Counted from the stretch's first letter, positions 16,201 through 25,471 are shown. The stretch: 64,000 nucleotides of DNA from Mycobacterium paraseoulense (GCF_010731655.1 NZ_AP022619.1:3286001-3350000); one strand, 5' to 3'. The notes: generated by a model not told the origin, from the letters alone. Translations and numbers: made by a program.

Positions 16201-17006
16201 CCGGACGGGCCGAGCCGGTACTCGCCCGTTTTCGGGTCGTGATACCAACCGCTCGCCGCGTGGGTGCCGCCGTCGACGTGCAGCGTCTGCCCGGTCAAGT
16301 ACGCCGACATGTCTGATGCGAGAAACACCGCGACGCTGGCGATTTCGTCGACGTGACCAGGGCGTCCCAGCGGCACCACGTGACCGATCCCGGTCAGCGC
16401 GGCTTCGCCGCCCAGCTGCGCCAGCCCTTCGGTGAGCGTGATGTCGGGGGCGATCGCGTTGACCCGGATGCCGTGCGGCGCCAGTTCCAGCGCGGCGGTC
16501 TGGGTGTAGTTGATGACGCCCGCCTTGGCCGCCGCGTACGCCGCGTATCCCGGCGCCGCACGCACGCCCTCGATCGAGGTCACCGAGACGATGCTGCCGC
16601 CGATGCCGGCCGACACCATCTGCCGCGCGACGCGCTGGGTGCACAGCAGCACGTGGCGCAGATTGGCCCGGTAGAGCGCATCCCAACCGTTCTCACTGGT
16701 TTCCAGCAGCGGAGAGGAAAACACCCCTCCGGCGTTGTTGACCAGGATCGTCGGCGTGCCGAGTTCGGCGTTCGTGCGCTGCAGCGCGTCGTCGACCTGG
16801 CCGCTGTCACGGACATCGGCGACGATGCCCAGGGCGCCAATGGATTCCGCGGCCTGCGCGCAGGTCTGCGGGTCGCGCTCCCAGATCGCCACGGACGCGC
16901 CGAAGGCGGCCATCCCGGCGGCGACGCCGCGACCGATGCCCGCCCCCCCACCGGTCACCACCGCCACGCGACCGGTGAGCAGGATGTCGGAGGGATCGAT
17001 CGTCAT
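16197..17006 (-). CDS. Short-chain dehydrogenase/reductase
   Basis: A 269-residue SDR with TGGGAGIGRGVAAG for the cofactor, NNAGGV, Ser in VTSIEGVRAAPGY, and YAAYAAAKAG as YxxxK. The C-terminus reads YLTGQTLHVDGGTHAASGWYHDPKTG, so the protein has a short tail beyond the usual DGG end. It is the last gene of the nine-gene P450 operon, starting 6 bases after the CoA-transferase stop. A 3-hydroxyacyl-CoA or alcohol dehydrogenase role in that pathway is inferred from context. Confidence 0.91.
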   Translation of the reverse strand: MTIDPSDILLTGRVAVVTGGGAGIGRGVAAGMAAFGASVAIWERDPQTCAQAAESIGALGIVADVRDSGQVDDALQRTNAELGTPTILVNNAGGVFSSPLLETSENGWDALYRANLRHVLLCTQRVARQMVSAGIGGSIVSVTSIEGVRAAPGYAAYAAAKAGVINYTQTAALELAPHGIRVNAIAPDITLTEGLAQLGGEAALTGIGHVVPLGRPGHVDEIASVAVFLASDMSAYLTGQTLHVDGGTHAASGWYHDPKTGEYRLGPSG

Positions 17007-17012
17007 CGCCGG

Positions 17013-19430
17013 TCACATCGCCGGTGCGCGGCCGATCACGTCGCCGGCTTCCAGGTCGGCGATTTCGGAGGCGCTCAACCCGAGCTCGGCCAGCAATTCG
17101 TCGTTGTGCTGGCCCAGCAGCGGCGCGTGCCGGCGGTGGAACCTCGACGGCCCGGTCGACATTCTCATCGGCACGGTGCTGAGCCTAGCGGGGCCGTTCA
17201 CCGGGTGGTCCACTTCCTCGAAGAAGCCGCGAAACGCTAGCTGGTCCAATTCCGTCTGGCGGTGCGGCTGCATCACCTTGGCCACCGGAACGCCGGCCTC
17301 CCACAGAGTTGCGACTATCTCGTCGCCGCCGCGCCGCGCGCACCATGCGGTCAACCGTTCGTCGATGGCGTCATGGTTTTCGCTTCGACCGGTCGCGGTG
17401 GCCAGTTCGGGATCCGTCGCCCACGAGGACGATCCGATCGCCACGCAAAGAGCGCGCCACTGCTCGTCGGTGTTCACGGCTATCGCGACCCAGCAGTCGG
17501 GTCGGCCGAACTCGTCGGTGCCGGCGCTGCGGTAGAGGTTTTGGGGCGCCGCCGTCGGACCCCGGTTGCCCGCGCGTTCCAGCAGCGCCCCGTACGCGGA
17601 GTATTCGATGATCTGCTCGGCGGCGATGCTGAGCGCGGCGTCGACCATCGCCGCTTCGACGAAGACGCCCTGGCCGGTGCGCCGCCGGTGCTCCAGCGCC
17701 AGCAGCAGCGCATTCACGGCGTGCATGCCCGCGTTGGGGTCACCGATCGAGTAGGGGTCATACGGCGTGCGGTCGGCGTATCCGGTCAGCCACGTCAGTC
17801 CGGACGCGGCTTCGATGACGTAGGCGAACGCTGGGTTGTCGCGCCATGGGCCGTCGAGGCCGAAGCCGGGCATTCGCACCATCACGACGTCGGGCCTGAT
17901 GGCTTGCACCGCAGCGAAATCCAATCCCATCTGGTCGAGCACCCGCGGTGTGAAGTTCTCCACGACCACGTCGCAGGTCGCGATGAGCCGGCGTAGGAGA
18001 TGCCGGCCGCGCGGGCTCTGCAGGTCCAGCGTCAGGCCCTTCTTGTTGGTGTTGAGCGCCGCGAAGATCGGGGACTTCTCCCACCACTGGTTTTCGATGA
18101 CGGGCACGCCGGCGATGAGTCGCGTCCCGTCGGGACGGCGGGTGGACTCGACGTGGATGACCTCTGCACCCAGCATCGCCAGGAAGTGGGTGCAGCAGGG
18201 GCCCGCCCAGAACGTTGTCATGTCCAGCACCCGAAGCCCATTGAGCGGCAATCGATTTGGTGGACCGGTAGGGGCTGGCCGGGAGACGAGTTCTGCGGCG
18301 CGGTAGCGCTCGTTGTGCTCTCCGAGCCGCGGCGCCCGTTGCGGCGCTCGGAGCCGCGCGGGTGTCATCCGGTAGGGGTGGCCGGGCTGCTGGAACCCGC
18401 CGCCCGGGTTGCGAACGAACGAACCACGCTCGCGAAAGTGCTCCAGCGATGCGATGTCGGCGCCGTTGGCCACCGGAGCGTTGGGGATCCGGAATGCCGT
18501 AGCGAGCTCGCGGATCTCGTCTACCGTGTTGCTTTCGAACCACGCGTAGATCTCGTCGGCCTTGACATTGGCCCGCTCGGTGATGGTGAGCGATGAGTCC
18601 TCGTCGATCCATTCCGGGTGGCCGATCATCGCGCACAGGTCGAACCACTGTTGCGCGGTCCCGCAGCCGACGTCGACGAGTCCATCCTTGGCGCGCGCCA
18701 CACCTGGCACCGTGACGCGGCGCGCATCCCGCCAGGGCCGCCCCAGCATCTCGAAATAGGTGACTGGATAGTAGGTCAGCGACAGGATCTGTGTTTCCAG
18801 CATCGACAGGTCCAGTAGTTCGCCCGGGCCATCGCCGGTGCGGCCGTATCGCGATGCCAGCATGGCCGCGCTCGCGTAGACCCCGGCCAGGTACTCGCCG
18901 GCCTGGCCGCCCACGAATACCGGCGCGCGGTCGGCCTGGCCACGTCCGAGGCCGACGATCCCGCCGGACCATGCCTGCAAGGTGAATTCGGAGGCAGGGC
19001 GGTCGTGCCAGGGTCCCCGGAGCCCGAACGGCGTGATCGACATGACGGTGAGATGCGGATGGCGGCGGTGCATCGCCGCGGGCGCGAAGTCCGGGCGCTC
19101 CGCGACCTCCGAACCGCCGGACCACACCACCGCATCGGCGGCCGCCAGCAGCCGGTCGACCAGGCGCATATCGTCATCGATGCGGCGATCCGCGACGACG
19201 CTGCGTTTCGACCCGGCCAGAAAACTGAACAACGCCCCGTCATTGCCCGGCGGTATGACGGCGCCCGAGGCCGACCAGGAACGCAAGGGATCGCCTTCGG
19301 GCGGCTCGACTTTGATGACGTCCGCTCCGCCGTCGGCCAGCAACTTGGTGCAGTAGGCACCCGCGATTCCGGTGGACAGGTCGACCACGGTGTAGCCGGC
19401 CAGGGGCGGTTCGGCGGTGGACTCCGCCAC
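17013..19430 (-). CDS. Tandem class III CoA-transferase (two fused CaiB domains)
   Basis: An 805-residue protein made of two CaiB/BaiF domains in one chain, about 10-380 and 395-790; single-domain enzymes are near 400. Each half begins with the family signature (VDLSTGIAGAYCTKLLADGGADVIKVE in the first, LDMTTFWAGPCCTHFLAMLGAEVIHVE in the second, both shown here only as landmarks). At the nucleophile position the first half has Glu (SMLE, residue 212) and the second has the normal Asp (AMVD, residue 597). The GTG at 19430 shares TAGTG with the crotonase stop; a longer start at 19502 would overlap that gene. It would move CoA onto a carboxylic acid from the P450 pathway. Confidence 0.92.
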   Translation of the reverse strand: MAESTAEPPLAGYTVVDLSTGIAGAYCTKLLADGGADVIKVEPPEGDPLRSWSASGAVIPPGNDGALFSFLAGSKRSVVADRRIDDDMRLVDRLLAAADAVVWSGGSEVAERPDFAPAAMHRRHPHLTVMSITPFGLRGPWHDRPASEFTLQAWSGGIVGLGRGQADRAPVFVGGQAGEYLAGVYASAAMLASRYGRTGDGPGELLDLSMLETQILSLTYYPVTYFEMLGRPWRDARRVTVPGVARAKDGLVDVGCGTAQQWFDLCAMIGHPEWIDEDSSLTITERANVKADEIYAWFESNTVDEIRELATAFRIPNAPVANGADIASLEHFRERGSFVRNPGGGFQQPGHPYRMTPARLRAPQRAPRLGEHNERYRAAELVSRPAPTGPPNRLPLNGLRVLDMTTFWAGPCCTHFLAMLGAEVIHVESTRRPDGTRLIAGVPVIENQWWEKSPIFAALNTNKKGLTLDLQSPRGRHLLRRLIATCDVVVENFTPRVLDQMGLDFAAVQAIRPDVVMVRMPGFGLDGPWRDNPAFAYVIEAASGLTWLTGYADRTPYDPYSIGDPNAGMHAVNALLLALEHRRRTGQGVFVEAAMVDAALSIAAEQIIEYSAYGALLERAGNRGPTAAPQNLYRSAGTDEFGRPDCWVAIAVNTDEQWRALCVAIGSSSWATDPELATATGRSENHDAIDERLTAWCARRGGDEIVATLWEAGVPVAKVMQPHRQTELDQLAFRGFFEEVDHPVNGPARLSTVPMRMSTGPSRFHRRHAPLLGQHNDELLAELGLSASEIADLEAGDVIGRAPAM

Positions 19431-20425
19431 TAGCGCTTCCGCTTCCGGCTGGGCTCCTTCTTGCCGCCTTCGTTCTTGCGCCCCTTCTTGCTCAGTCGCC
19501 ATTCCGGCGGAAACCGGTCGTCGTTGTCTTTCACCGCTTTACCCAGACCCCGTTCGACGGCGTCGCCGAGGGTGAAATCGTCGGGGCCGTCGGGCCGGAC
19601 GCGGCCGCCCAGCGACTCGAAGAACCCGCTCAACATGCTGCCCAGGTACTCGCCCTGGAACTGTTTCATGATCTCGAAGAACACCTTCTGCATGAACACC
19701 GTGTCGGTGGGACGGTTCCGCGCGCAGGCCAGCGCGTACCTGTCCACCTCCGCCTCGAGTTCTGCCCTGGGCACCACACTGTTGAGGAAGTTGCAGTCGT
19801 ACATCTCCGCCGCGGTGAAAGCCCTTCCGGTGAAGACCATTTCCTGAAACTTCCGGATTCCCATCGTCTGGGCCCACCACCACATCCGTGGACCCCAGCC
19901 GTAGTAGCGGAAGGACGGGTGCCCGAAGAGCGCGTCATCGCTGGAGATCACCAGATCCGCGTCGGCCGCCTGGTAGAAATGCCAGCCGTAGCAGTAGCCC
20001 TTGGCCTCCAGGATGCTGATCTTCTTGAAGTCCTGCAGGCCCCGTATCCCCGAGTTCGGGTTGGCGTACCACTGGCCCAGGGTGGCGCCATGGCGAAATG
20101 AGCCCTCGGGGGGAAACCTGACGTCCTCGTCGCCGATCCGGTACTCGGCGAGCCGGTTATGCTGATCCACCGAGTTCTGCGCCGCCATTTCCTCGGTGAG
20201 ATCGGCACCGGAACCCAGGTCCTCACCGGCCCCGCGGACCACCAGCACCTTGACCTCGTCGTCAATCGAGGCCCGGTGCAACAGGTCGGCGTAGCGCAGC
20301 CGGGCGGCGATGGTGGGCGCGTTGAGCTGCCCGGGCCGATCGAACGTGATGGTGGCGATGCGGGTCTCGGGGTCCTTGTGGTACCTGATGATCTGCACGG
20401 CCGGCGGACCGGACTTGCCGGACAT
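19430..20425 (-). CDS. Crotonase-family protein with a basic C-terminal tail
   Basis: A 331-residue crotonase, longer than the usual 260. The fold is indicated by TITFDRPGQLNAPT, VVRGAGEDLGSGADL and a middle region rich in aromatic residues (YCYGWHFYQAADAD, RYYGWGPRMWWW). Both classical hydratase glutamates are absent (Tyr and Ser by alignment). The last 20 residues are strongly basic (KKGRKNEGGKKEPSRKRKR). The ATG at 20425 follows the M24 stop by 2 bases. A carnitinyl-CoA dehydratase-like or ring-hydrolase role is possible, but the missing acids mean the reaction cannot be assigned. Confidence 0.85.
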   Translation of the reverse strand: MSGKSGPPAVQIIRYHKDPETRIATITFDRPGQLNAPTIAARLRYADLLHRASIDDEVKVLVVRGAGEDLGSGADLTEEMAAQNSVDQHNRLAEYRIGDEDVRFPPEGSFRHGATLGQWYANPNSGIRGLQDFKKISILEAKGYCYGWHFYQAADADLVISSDDALFGHPSFRYYGWGPRMWWWAQTMGIRKFQEMVFTGRAFTAAEMYDCNFLNSVVPRAELEAEVDRYALACARNRPTDTVFMQKVFFEIMKQFQGEYLGSMLSGFFESLGGRVRPDGPDDFTLGDAVERGLGKAVKDNDDRFPPEWRLSKKGRKNEGGKKEPSRKRKR

Positions 20426-20427
20426 GG

Positions 20428-21546
20428 CTATTCCTGCCAGAACGGGCTGGAGGTCAGCACCTCTGGTCCATCGGCGGAGATCAACACGGCCTCCCGTCCG
20501 AAGACGGCGCCGATTCCCTGCTCCCAGACGTAGCCCGTGACCGCCAGCACCATGCCGGGCTCCAACCGCTCCTGTGCCGCGGTCGCGGGCAGGTGCTTGG
20601 AGATCACGGGCGGGTCGAAGCCCATGCCCAGGCCGCGGGCCACCGGCATCGGCGGCGCCGCTTCCCCCGCGGCCTGGTAGGCGCCCAGCAATTGGCCGGT
20701 TCCCCCGCCGGGCCGGCACGCGGCTAGCAGCTTGTCCCACAGGCGTTCCCAGCGGCGGTACAGGGCGGCGGCGCCGCGCGCCTCGCCCGCCGGCCAGGTG
20801 CGCCCGACCTCACCGACGTAGCCACCGGCGAGCACCCCGGCCGAAAACGCCACCAGATCACCGTCTTTCACCCGTCCCTCGCCGTCCGCTCGCCGCCAGG
20901 GATGATCGGGTGAGGTCACCCACGCCACATCCTGATTCGACGGGGTGCTCACCCCGCCGGCGGCGACGGCCTCCAGCAGGGCACCGGCCAGCGCCTGCTC
21001 GCTCACCCCGGGCCGCAATTCGGAGACGGCAGCGGCCAAACCCTTTTCGGCCACCGAGATCGCGTCGCGCAACGCCACGACTTCTTCGGCCGTCTTGATG
21101 CGCCGCGCGGCGCGCATCGCCAGTTCGCCGTCCACGAGTTCCGCATGGGGAAACGCCGTCGGCAGCAGCTGGGCGAAAACCGGTGATATCGCATCGGTTC
21201 CGACACGGCGGGCGGTCGCGGCGCCGTCGATGCGCTGCAGCGCCGACATGGTGTTCATCGGATTCCACGAGATCCCGTACAGGTTCTCGTGTGGAATGTC
21301 ATCGGGGACACCTTCATCCCACGTGCTTAACAGGTGAATAGCCCCGGTCGCGCGCACGAGCACACACGTCGGACCGAACGGCCGAGTGCCCGCGACCCAC
21401 AGCTGCGGTGCGCCGGTGACGTAGCGGACGTTGGCTTGGCGGCCGAGGACCAGGACGTCGAGGTCGTGCGCCGCCATCTGGTCCAGCACCCGATGACGGC
21501 GGCCCGAGCGCAGCGCGCGGTCGTCAGGGCAAACTTCAACTGACAT
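20428..21546 (-). CDS. M24 peptidase-fold protein lacking the metal ligands
   Basis: A 372-residue pita-bread-fold protein with an N-terminal creatinase/prolidase domain. Compared with its neighbour encoded at 21536, the five metal ligands are all changed: Asp to Ser (VAFSAG), Asp to Glu (GEVGRT), His to Leu (RGLGMG), Glu to Thr (AVTGYV) and Glu to Arg (GREAVL). It is therefore probably not a metallopeptidase. Its start overlaps the active-looking paralogue by 11 bases, so the two are made together and may form a heterodimer. Start at 21546 (MSVEVCPDD); 21564 is an alternative. Confidence 0.85.
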   Translation of the reverse strand: MSVEVCPDDRALRSGRRHRVLDQMAAHDLDVLVLGRQANVRYVTGAPQLWVAGTRPFGPTCVLVRATGAIHLLSTWDEGVPDDIPHENLYGISWNPMNTMSALQRIDGAATARRVGTDAISPVFAQLLPTAFPHAELVDGELAMRAARRIKTAEEVVALRDAISVAEKGLAAAVSELRPGVSEQALAGALLEAVAAGGVSTPSNQDVAWVTSPDHPWRRADGEGRVKDGDLVAFSAGVLAGGYVGEVGRTWPAGEARGAAALYRRWERLWDKLLAACRPGGGTGQLLGAYQAAGEAAPPMPVARGLGMGFDPPVISKHLPATAAQERLEPGMVLAVTGYVWEQGIGAVFGREAVLISADGPEVLTSSPFWQE

Positions 21547-22786
21547 GGGAGCCATACGGGTCATAGGGGTAGTCGGTCAATCGGATCCAGCCTTCCTCGG
21601 TGATCACCAGGACTTCTTCACTGCGGTAGCCGCCGGTGCCGTCCTCCCACACCACGGGCTCCAAGACCAGGACCATGCCGGCTTGGAGGACGAATTTTTC
21701 GTCGAAGTCCTGGCCCAGATCCGTTCCGATCATGGGCATTTCGGCCGCGTTCACGCCGATGCCGTGGCCCAGGTAGAAGTGCGGCAGCCACGGCTTACTG
21801 CCGCCGTTGGCGTTGGTTGCGGCCCGCCCCAGGTCGGCGGCCGTGGCGCCGGCCTTGGCAACATCCAGGACGGCGGACATGATCGCGAACCATTTGTCGA
21901 ACTGCGCCCGCTGACGCGGCGACGGATCCCGGCCGACGATCCAGGTGCGTCCGAAATCCGAGCAGTAACCGTGGTAGGTGATGCTGACGTCGGTCCACAG
22001 CACGTCGCCCTCGGCCAGTTCTCGCTCGGTGCTCAGCAGGGGCAACGCCAGGTCGCCGTGCGTGGTCCACACACCGTCGGCCTTGGTCGGCGGCATCACC
22101 TGCCAGATCGGCTCGAGCATGCTTGCCGTGGCGCCCAACTCGAACGCCCGCCGCAAAAAGCTTGCGGACAGGTCGACCTGACGGATCCCCGGGGTCAACC
22201 GCTTCTGGACCTCGACCATAGCCTCGTCGGTGATCCGGATCGCGGTGCGCATGCACGACAGTTCGTCCGGTGTCTTCACCGCCTTGGCCGCGCTGACCAC
22301 GGCCGCCGCGTCGACGGGCCCACCCTTGGGGAACAACGACTTTGCCGCCCGCGACATCGCGCCGGTGCACTCGTCGACCGCGATCACCGCGCCGGCCGGA
22401 ATCAGATCTGCCAGCAGGCGCGCGAAATTGTTTACGCCTTCGTCGAACTCGAGATAAACCGGCCCGTGCACATGATCGGCGGGCAGGTCGGACTCCCGGG
22501 CGGCGCCCTCGCGAAACGGCAAGAACAAATGCGGGCACTCGTCTCCGGCGAGCACCACGGCCACCGGCCGCTCCACGTAGGACAGACCCGCATCACCCAG
22601 CGGCCAACTGGTGCCGGTGGCATAGACCACCGCGCTGTTGCCCAGCAGGATCATTGCGTCGACGCCGCGTTCGGCCATCGCCGAACGCAGCCGCGTCCCC
22701 GTCTCCCGGCGCATGCGCCCCAGGTCGGGCGTCTCGGGGATCACCAGGCTGCTGGTGCCCGCGCCCGCTTGCGCGAACGTTGTCAT
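21536..22786 (-). CDS. M24 family metallopeptidase (Xaa-Pro dipeptidase/creatinase-like)
   Basis: A 416-residue M24 protein with an N-terminal creatinase domain (about 1-150) and a C-terminal pita-bread catalytic domain. All five metal ligands are in place: Asp in LWTDVSI, Asp in YCSDFGRT, His in LGHGIGV, Glu in VLEPVV and Glu in RSEEVL. Family members hydrolyse Xaa-Pro dipeptides or C-N bonds in small molecules such as creatine. The ATG at 22786 is 10 bases after the amidohydrolase stop. In a P450/CoA operon a small-molecule C-N hydrolase role is more plausible than protein turnover, but this is inference. Confidence 0.9.
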   Translation of the reverse strand: MTTFAQAGAGTSSLVIPETPDLGRMRRETGTRLRSAMAERGVDAMILLGNSAVVYATGTSWPLGDAGLSYVERPVAVVLAGDECPHLFLPFREGAARESDLPADHVHGPVYLEFDEGVNNFARLLADLIPAGAVIAVDECTGAMSRAAKSLFPKGGPVDAAAVVSAAKAVKTPDELSCMRTAIRITDEAMVEVQKRLTPGIRQVDLSASFLRRAFELGATASMLEPIWQVMPPTKADGVWTTHGDLALPLLSTERELAEGDVLWTDVSITYHGYCSDFGRTWIVGRDPSPRQRAQFDKWFAIMSAVLDVAKAGATAADLGRAATNANGGSKPWLPHFYLGHGIGVNAAEMPMIGTDLGQDFDEKFVLQAGMVLVLEPVVWEDGTGGYRSEEVLVITEEGWIRLTDYPYDPYGSHVS

Positions 22787-22796
22787 CGCCGCGCCC

Positions 22797-23972
22797 CTAC
22801 AGGCCCAGGAACTTCGTGACGTTGCCACTCACGATTTTCGCGGCGTCCGCGGGACCGACTGCGTCGACGACCGCGGCCAGCGACTTCTCCGAGTAGCCGT
22901 AAGTGCTTTCGTTGTGCGGGTAATCGCTGGACCACATGACCTTGTCCACCCCGATCTTGTCGATCAGCTGCAGGCCTAGCGGGTCGACCATGAACGACGC
23001 GCTCATGTGGGTGTCCCAGTAGTACCGCACGTCGTGCTCTAGCGGACGGTTGAACATGTGCTGGTAGGAGGCGACCAGGTGCTCGGCGTCCTGCAGCGCC
23101 CACGGCACCCAGGCGATGCCGCCCTCGAACCAGCCGAGGCGCAGCGCCGGGTGCCGGTCAAGGATGCCGCCAAAGATATACTTGGCGAACGTCTCCCGGA
23201 ACCCGTCGATGTTGATCATCATGCCGACCACCACGCTGTTGAACTCGGTCGGGCTTTTCGGGGGGGTCTCCCCGATGTGATGGGTGATCGGAAGTCCTGC
23301 GGCCTCGATCTCGTCCCAGACGGCATTCATCGACGTGCTCGAATAGTCGATCGGGTTACCCTCGTCGTCCTTGCCGGGATTCAGCGGTAGGAGGAACGTC
23401 TTGAGCCCCAACGATTTCAGCTCGTCGAGCGTTCTCCTGGCACCCTGCGGCTCCCACCAGTTGATCAGCCCGGCGCCGTAAAAATGACCGTTCGACCGTT
23501 CCTGGAGTTCCGCGATGTATTCGTTGTAGATGCGGAAGGCCAGCTCGCGCAGGTTCTTGTCCGGGTAGTGGAAGAGCGCCAAAATCGCGTTGGGAAAGGC
23601 CAATTCCTTATCGACGCCGTCGTCATGCAGTTCCTGGATGCGGGCCTCGATGTTGGTGCTGGCCGCCCCGGGCAGGTCGTCGTACTGCATCAGCACCGCG
23701 CTGAAGTCCCCCGGCAGGAACGACTGGCCCTTGCGGCCGACCTGGTAGGCGCCGTCCTCATACCAGATCCGCGGCGCCTTGTCTTTGAGGTCATCCGGAA
23801 AGCGTTGGTAGAAAATGTCGTCCGCCAACGAGATGTGATTGTCCGCGGAGAACACCACGGTTCCCGCGGGTAGCCCGACATCGGCGCCCGAGGCGTGACC
23901 GCGGCGATCCTTGGGGGCGCCGAAGCCTTCGGGCGGGTAGAGCGAAACGGTGCTTGTTTGAGTCGTCATCAT
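22797..23972 (-). CDS. Amidohydrolase family protein (Amidohydro_2 type)
   Basis: A 391-residue amidohydrolase-2 protein related to the one at 4434. Landmarks are VVFSADNHISLADDIFY near the N-terminus, ITHHIGETPP, LGWFEGGIAWVPW and WSSDYPHNESTYGYS. Two adjacent ATG codons at 23972 and 23969 follow GGAGGGTCA, an excellent ribosome site. It sits 44 bases downstream of the P450 gene in the same operon. The family covers metal-dependent decarboxylases and hydrolases of cyclic acids; either could follow a P450 hydroxylation. Confidence 0.91.
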   Translation of the reverse strand: MMTTQTSTVSLYPPEGFGAPKDRRGHASGADVGLPAGTVVFSADNHISLADDIFYQRFPDDLKDKAPRIWYEDGAYQVGRKGQSFLPGDFSAVLMQYDDLPGAASTNIEARIQELHDDGVDKELAFPNAILALFHYPDKNLRELAFRIYNEYIAELQERSNGHFYGAGLINWWEPQGARRTLDELKSLGLKTFLLPLNPGKDDEGNPIDYSSTSMNAVWDEIEAAGLPITHHIGETPPKSPTEFNSVVVGMMINIDGFRETFAKYIFGGILDRHPALRLGWFEGGIAWVPWALQDAEHLVASYQHMFNRPLEHDVRYYWDTHMSASFMVDPLGLQLIDKIGVDKVMWSSDYPHNESTYGYSEKSLAAVVDAVGPADAAKIVSGNVTKFLGL

Positions 23973-24016
23973 TGACCCTCCATTCGGATCGGCATTGGGA
24001 TGTTGCGTCCCGGGGG

Positions 24017-25264
24017 CTACCAGGTCACCGGAAGTTCGTAGACGCCGTAGGCGAGTCGGTCGTCTTTGAAGGGCACATCCTCGACGGGGATGGCCAGTTC
24101 GAGCGTGGGGATACGGCGGAAGAGGGTGCGGTAGACGATCTGCAGCTCGGCGCGGGCGAGCTGCTGTCCCACGCACTGGTGCCGGCCGTAACCGAAGGCG
24201 ACGTTGCGGTCGGCCCCGGAGCGGTGCAGGTACAGGCGGTCGGGTTCGGGGAACGCATGCGGATCCCAATTGGCCGGGGCCAGATCGATGATGATGCCCT
24301 CGCCGGCGCGGATGGTCTCCCCGGCGATGTGGATGTCTTCGAGCGCGACGCGGCGCTGCCCGTTCTGAATGATGCTCAGGTAACGCAACAATTCCTCGAC
24401 GGCACTGGCGATGACCTTGGGGTCTTCGGCGTCGCGGATGACGGCCAACTGGTCCGGGTTCATCAGCAGGGCGAGCACCCCGAGGCCGATCATGTTCGAG
24501 GTGGTCTCGTGCCCGGCGATCAGCAGGCCGGTGCCCAACTGGGCGGCTTCTTTCACGCTGAGTTCGCCGGCCTTGACCCGCTCGGCGAGGTCGGAAACCG
24601 CGTCCTCCGCGGGGTTCTCCATTTTCGCCTCGACCAGCTGCGCGAGGTATTTGTTGAGGCTCATGGCGCCTTTGACCGTGTCTTCCCCCGTCGCGTACCG
24701 CGCCAGCCCGACGTTGGCGTGGTGCTGGAACATGTCCGCGTCCTCGTATGGCACCCCGAGCAACTGGCTGATCACCAGCGACGGAACCGGGAGCGCCAAC
24801 GCGGTTACGACGTCGGCGGGCCGGGGTCCGGCCAGCATCGCGTCGATGTGATCGTCGGTGATCCGCTGGATCGTCGGGCGCAGCCCCTCGACGCGCTTGA
24901 ACGTGAAGGGTTTCGACAACATCCGTCGGAACCTGGTGTGCTCTTCCCCGTCGGCGGTGAAGACCGACCGTGGACGCTTGTGCACCGTGGACAACATGCC
25001 CGCGTTCCAGTGCGGAAACCCCGGCAGCCGGTCGTCGACGCTGACCCGCGAATCCGAGAACAGCTCCCGCACTTGCTCATAGCCCGTGATGAGCCACGGC
25101 GTGCTGCCGTCCCAGATCCGGACCCTGGACAACGGCCGGGCCTGGGCCAGCGCCATGACACCGGGTGGCGGAGCGAAGGGGCAGCCCGCCTGCCTCGGCA
25201 TCGGATAGTCCGGGATCTCGGCGGCCGCCTCGGTCGCCGTACTGTTCGTCATCGTCTCTGACAT
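24017..25264 (-). CDS. Cytochrome P450
   Basis: A 415-residue bacterial class I P450. Motifs in order: I-helix AGHETT (250-255), K-helix ELLR (291-294), and the heme-binding loop FGYGRHQCVGQ with Cys364 as the thiolate ligand. It resembles the CYP105/CYP107-type soluble enzymes of Actinobacteria. Its start lies 2 bases from the stop of a small ferredoxin gene that would supply electrons. The TetR gene at the head of the operon probably controls it through the palindrome at 26164. The substrate is unknown; the neighbouring CoA-transferase, crotonase and SDR suggest a hydroxylated product that enters CoA-dependent breakdown. Confidence 0.95.
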   Translation of the reverse strand: MSETMTNSTATEAAAEIPDYPMPRQAGCPFAPPPGVMALAQARPLSRVRIWDGSTPWLITGYEQVRELFSDSRVSVDDRLPGFPHWNAGMLSTVHKRPRSVFTADGEEHTRFRRMLSKPFTFKRVEGLRPTIQRITDDHIDAMLAGPRPADVVTALALPVPSLVISQLLGVPYEDADMFQHHANVGLARYATGEDTVKGAMSLNKYLAQLVEAKMENPAEDAVSDLAERVKAGELSVKEAAQLGTGLLIAGHETTSNMIGLGVLALLMNPDQLAVIRDAEDPKVIASAVEELLRYLSIIQNGQRRVALEDIHIAGETIRAGEGIIIDLAPANWDPHAFPEPDRLYLHRSGADRNVAFGYGRHQCVGQQLARAELQIVYRTLFRRIPTLELAIPVEDVPFKDDRLAYGVYELPVTW

Positions 25265-25265
25265 G

Positions 25266-25460
25266 TCATTCCTCGATGTGAATGGCCAGCGCGGGGCACG
25301 CCGCGGCCGCTCGCCGCGCGCCCTCGGCCTGCTCGGCCGACGGATTGGGGTTCAGCAGAACGACGACGCCGTCGTCGTCGCGTTGGTCGAACACGTCCGG
25401 GGCGTTCATCACGCAGTTCCCCGACGAGGCGCATACGTCTTGGTCGACAGTCACTTTCAT
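25266..25460 (-). CDS. [3Fe-4S]-type ferredoxin, P450 redox partner
   Basis: A 64-residue ferredoxin. Cysteines 10, 16 and 55 (CASSGNC and AAACPALA) give the three-cysteine pattern of P450-associated [3Fe-4S] or [4Fe-4S] ferredoxins. The ATG at 25460 is preceded by GAAAGGT, and the TetR stop lies 11 bases upstream. It would pass electrons from a ferredoxin reductase, encoded elsewhere, to the P450 2 bases downstream. Confidence 0.93.
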   Translation of the reverse strand: MKVTVDQDVCASSGNCVMNAPDVFDQRDDDGVVVLLNPNPSAEQAEGARRAAAACPALAIHIEE

Positions 25461-25471
25461 CTGCAGACCTT

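Noticed and set aside
19430..19502. CoA-transferase start at 19502
   Set aside because: It would overlap the crotonase by 73 bases with a low-complexity Glu/Arg leader; the GTG sharing TAGTG at 19430 begins at the conserved domain.
21545..22819. 424-codon plus-strand frame opposite the M24 gene
   Set aside because: Shadow frame caused by high GC at third codon positions; the real gene has all metal ligands on the minus strand.
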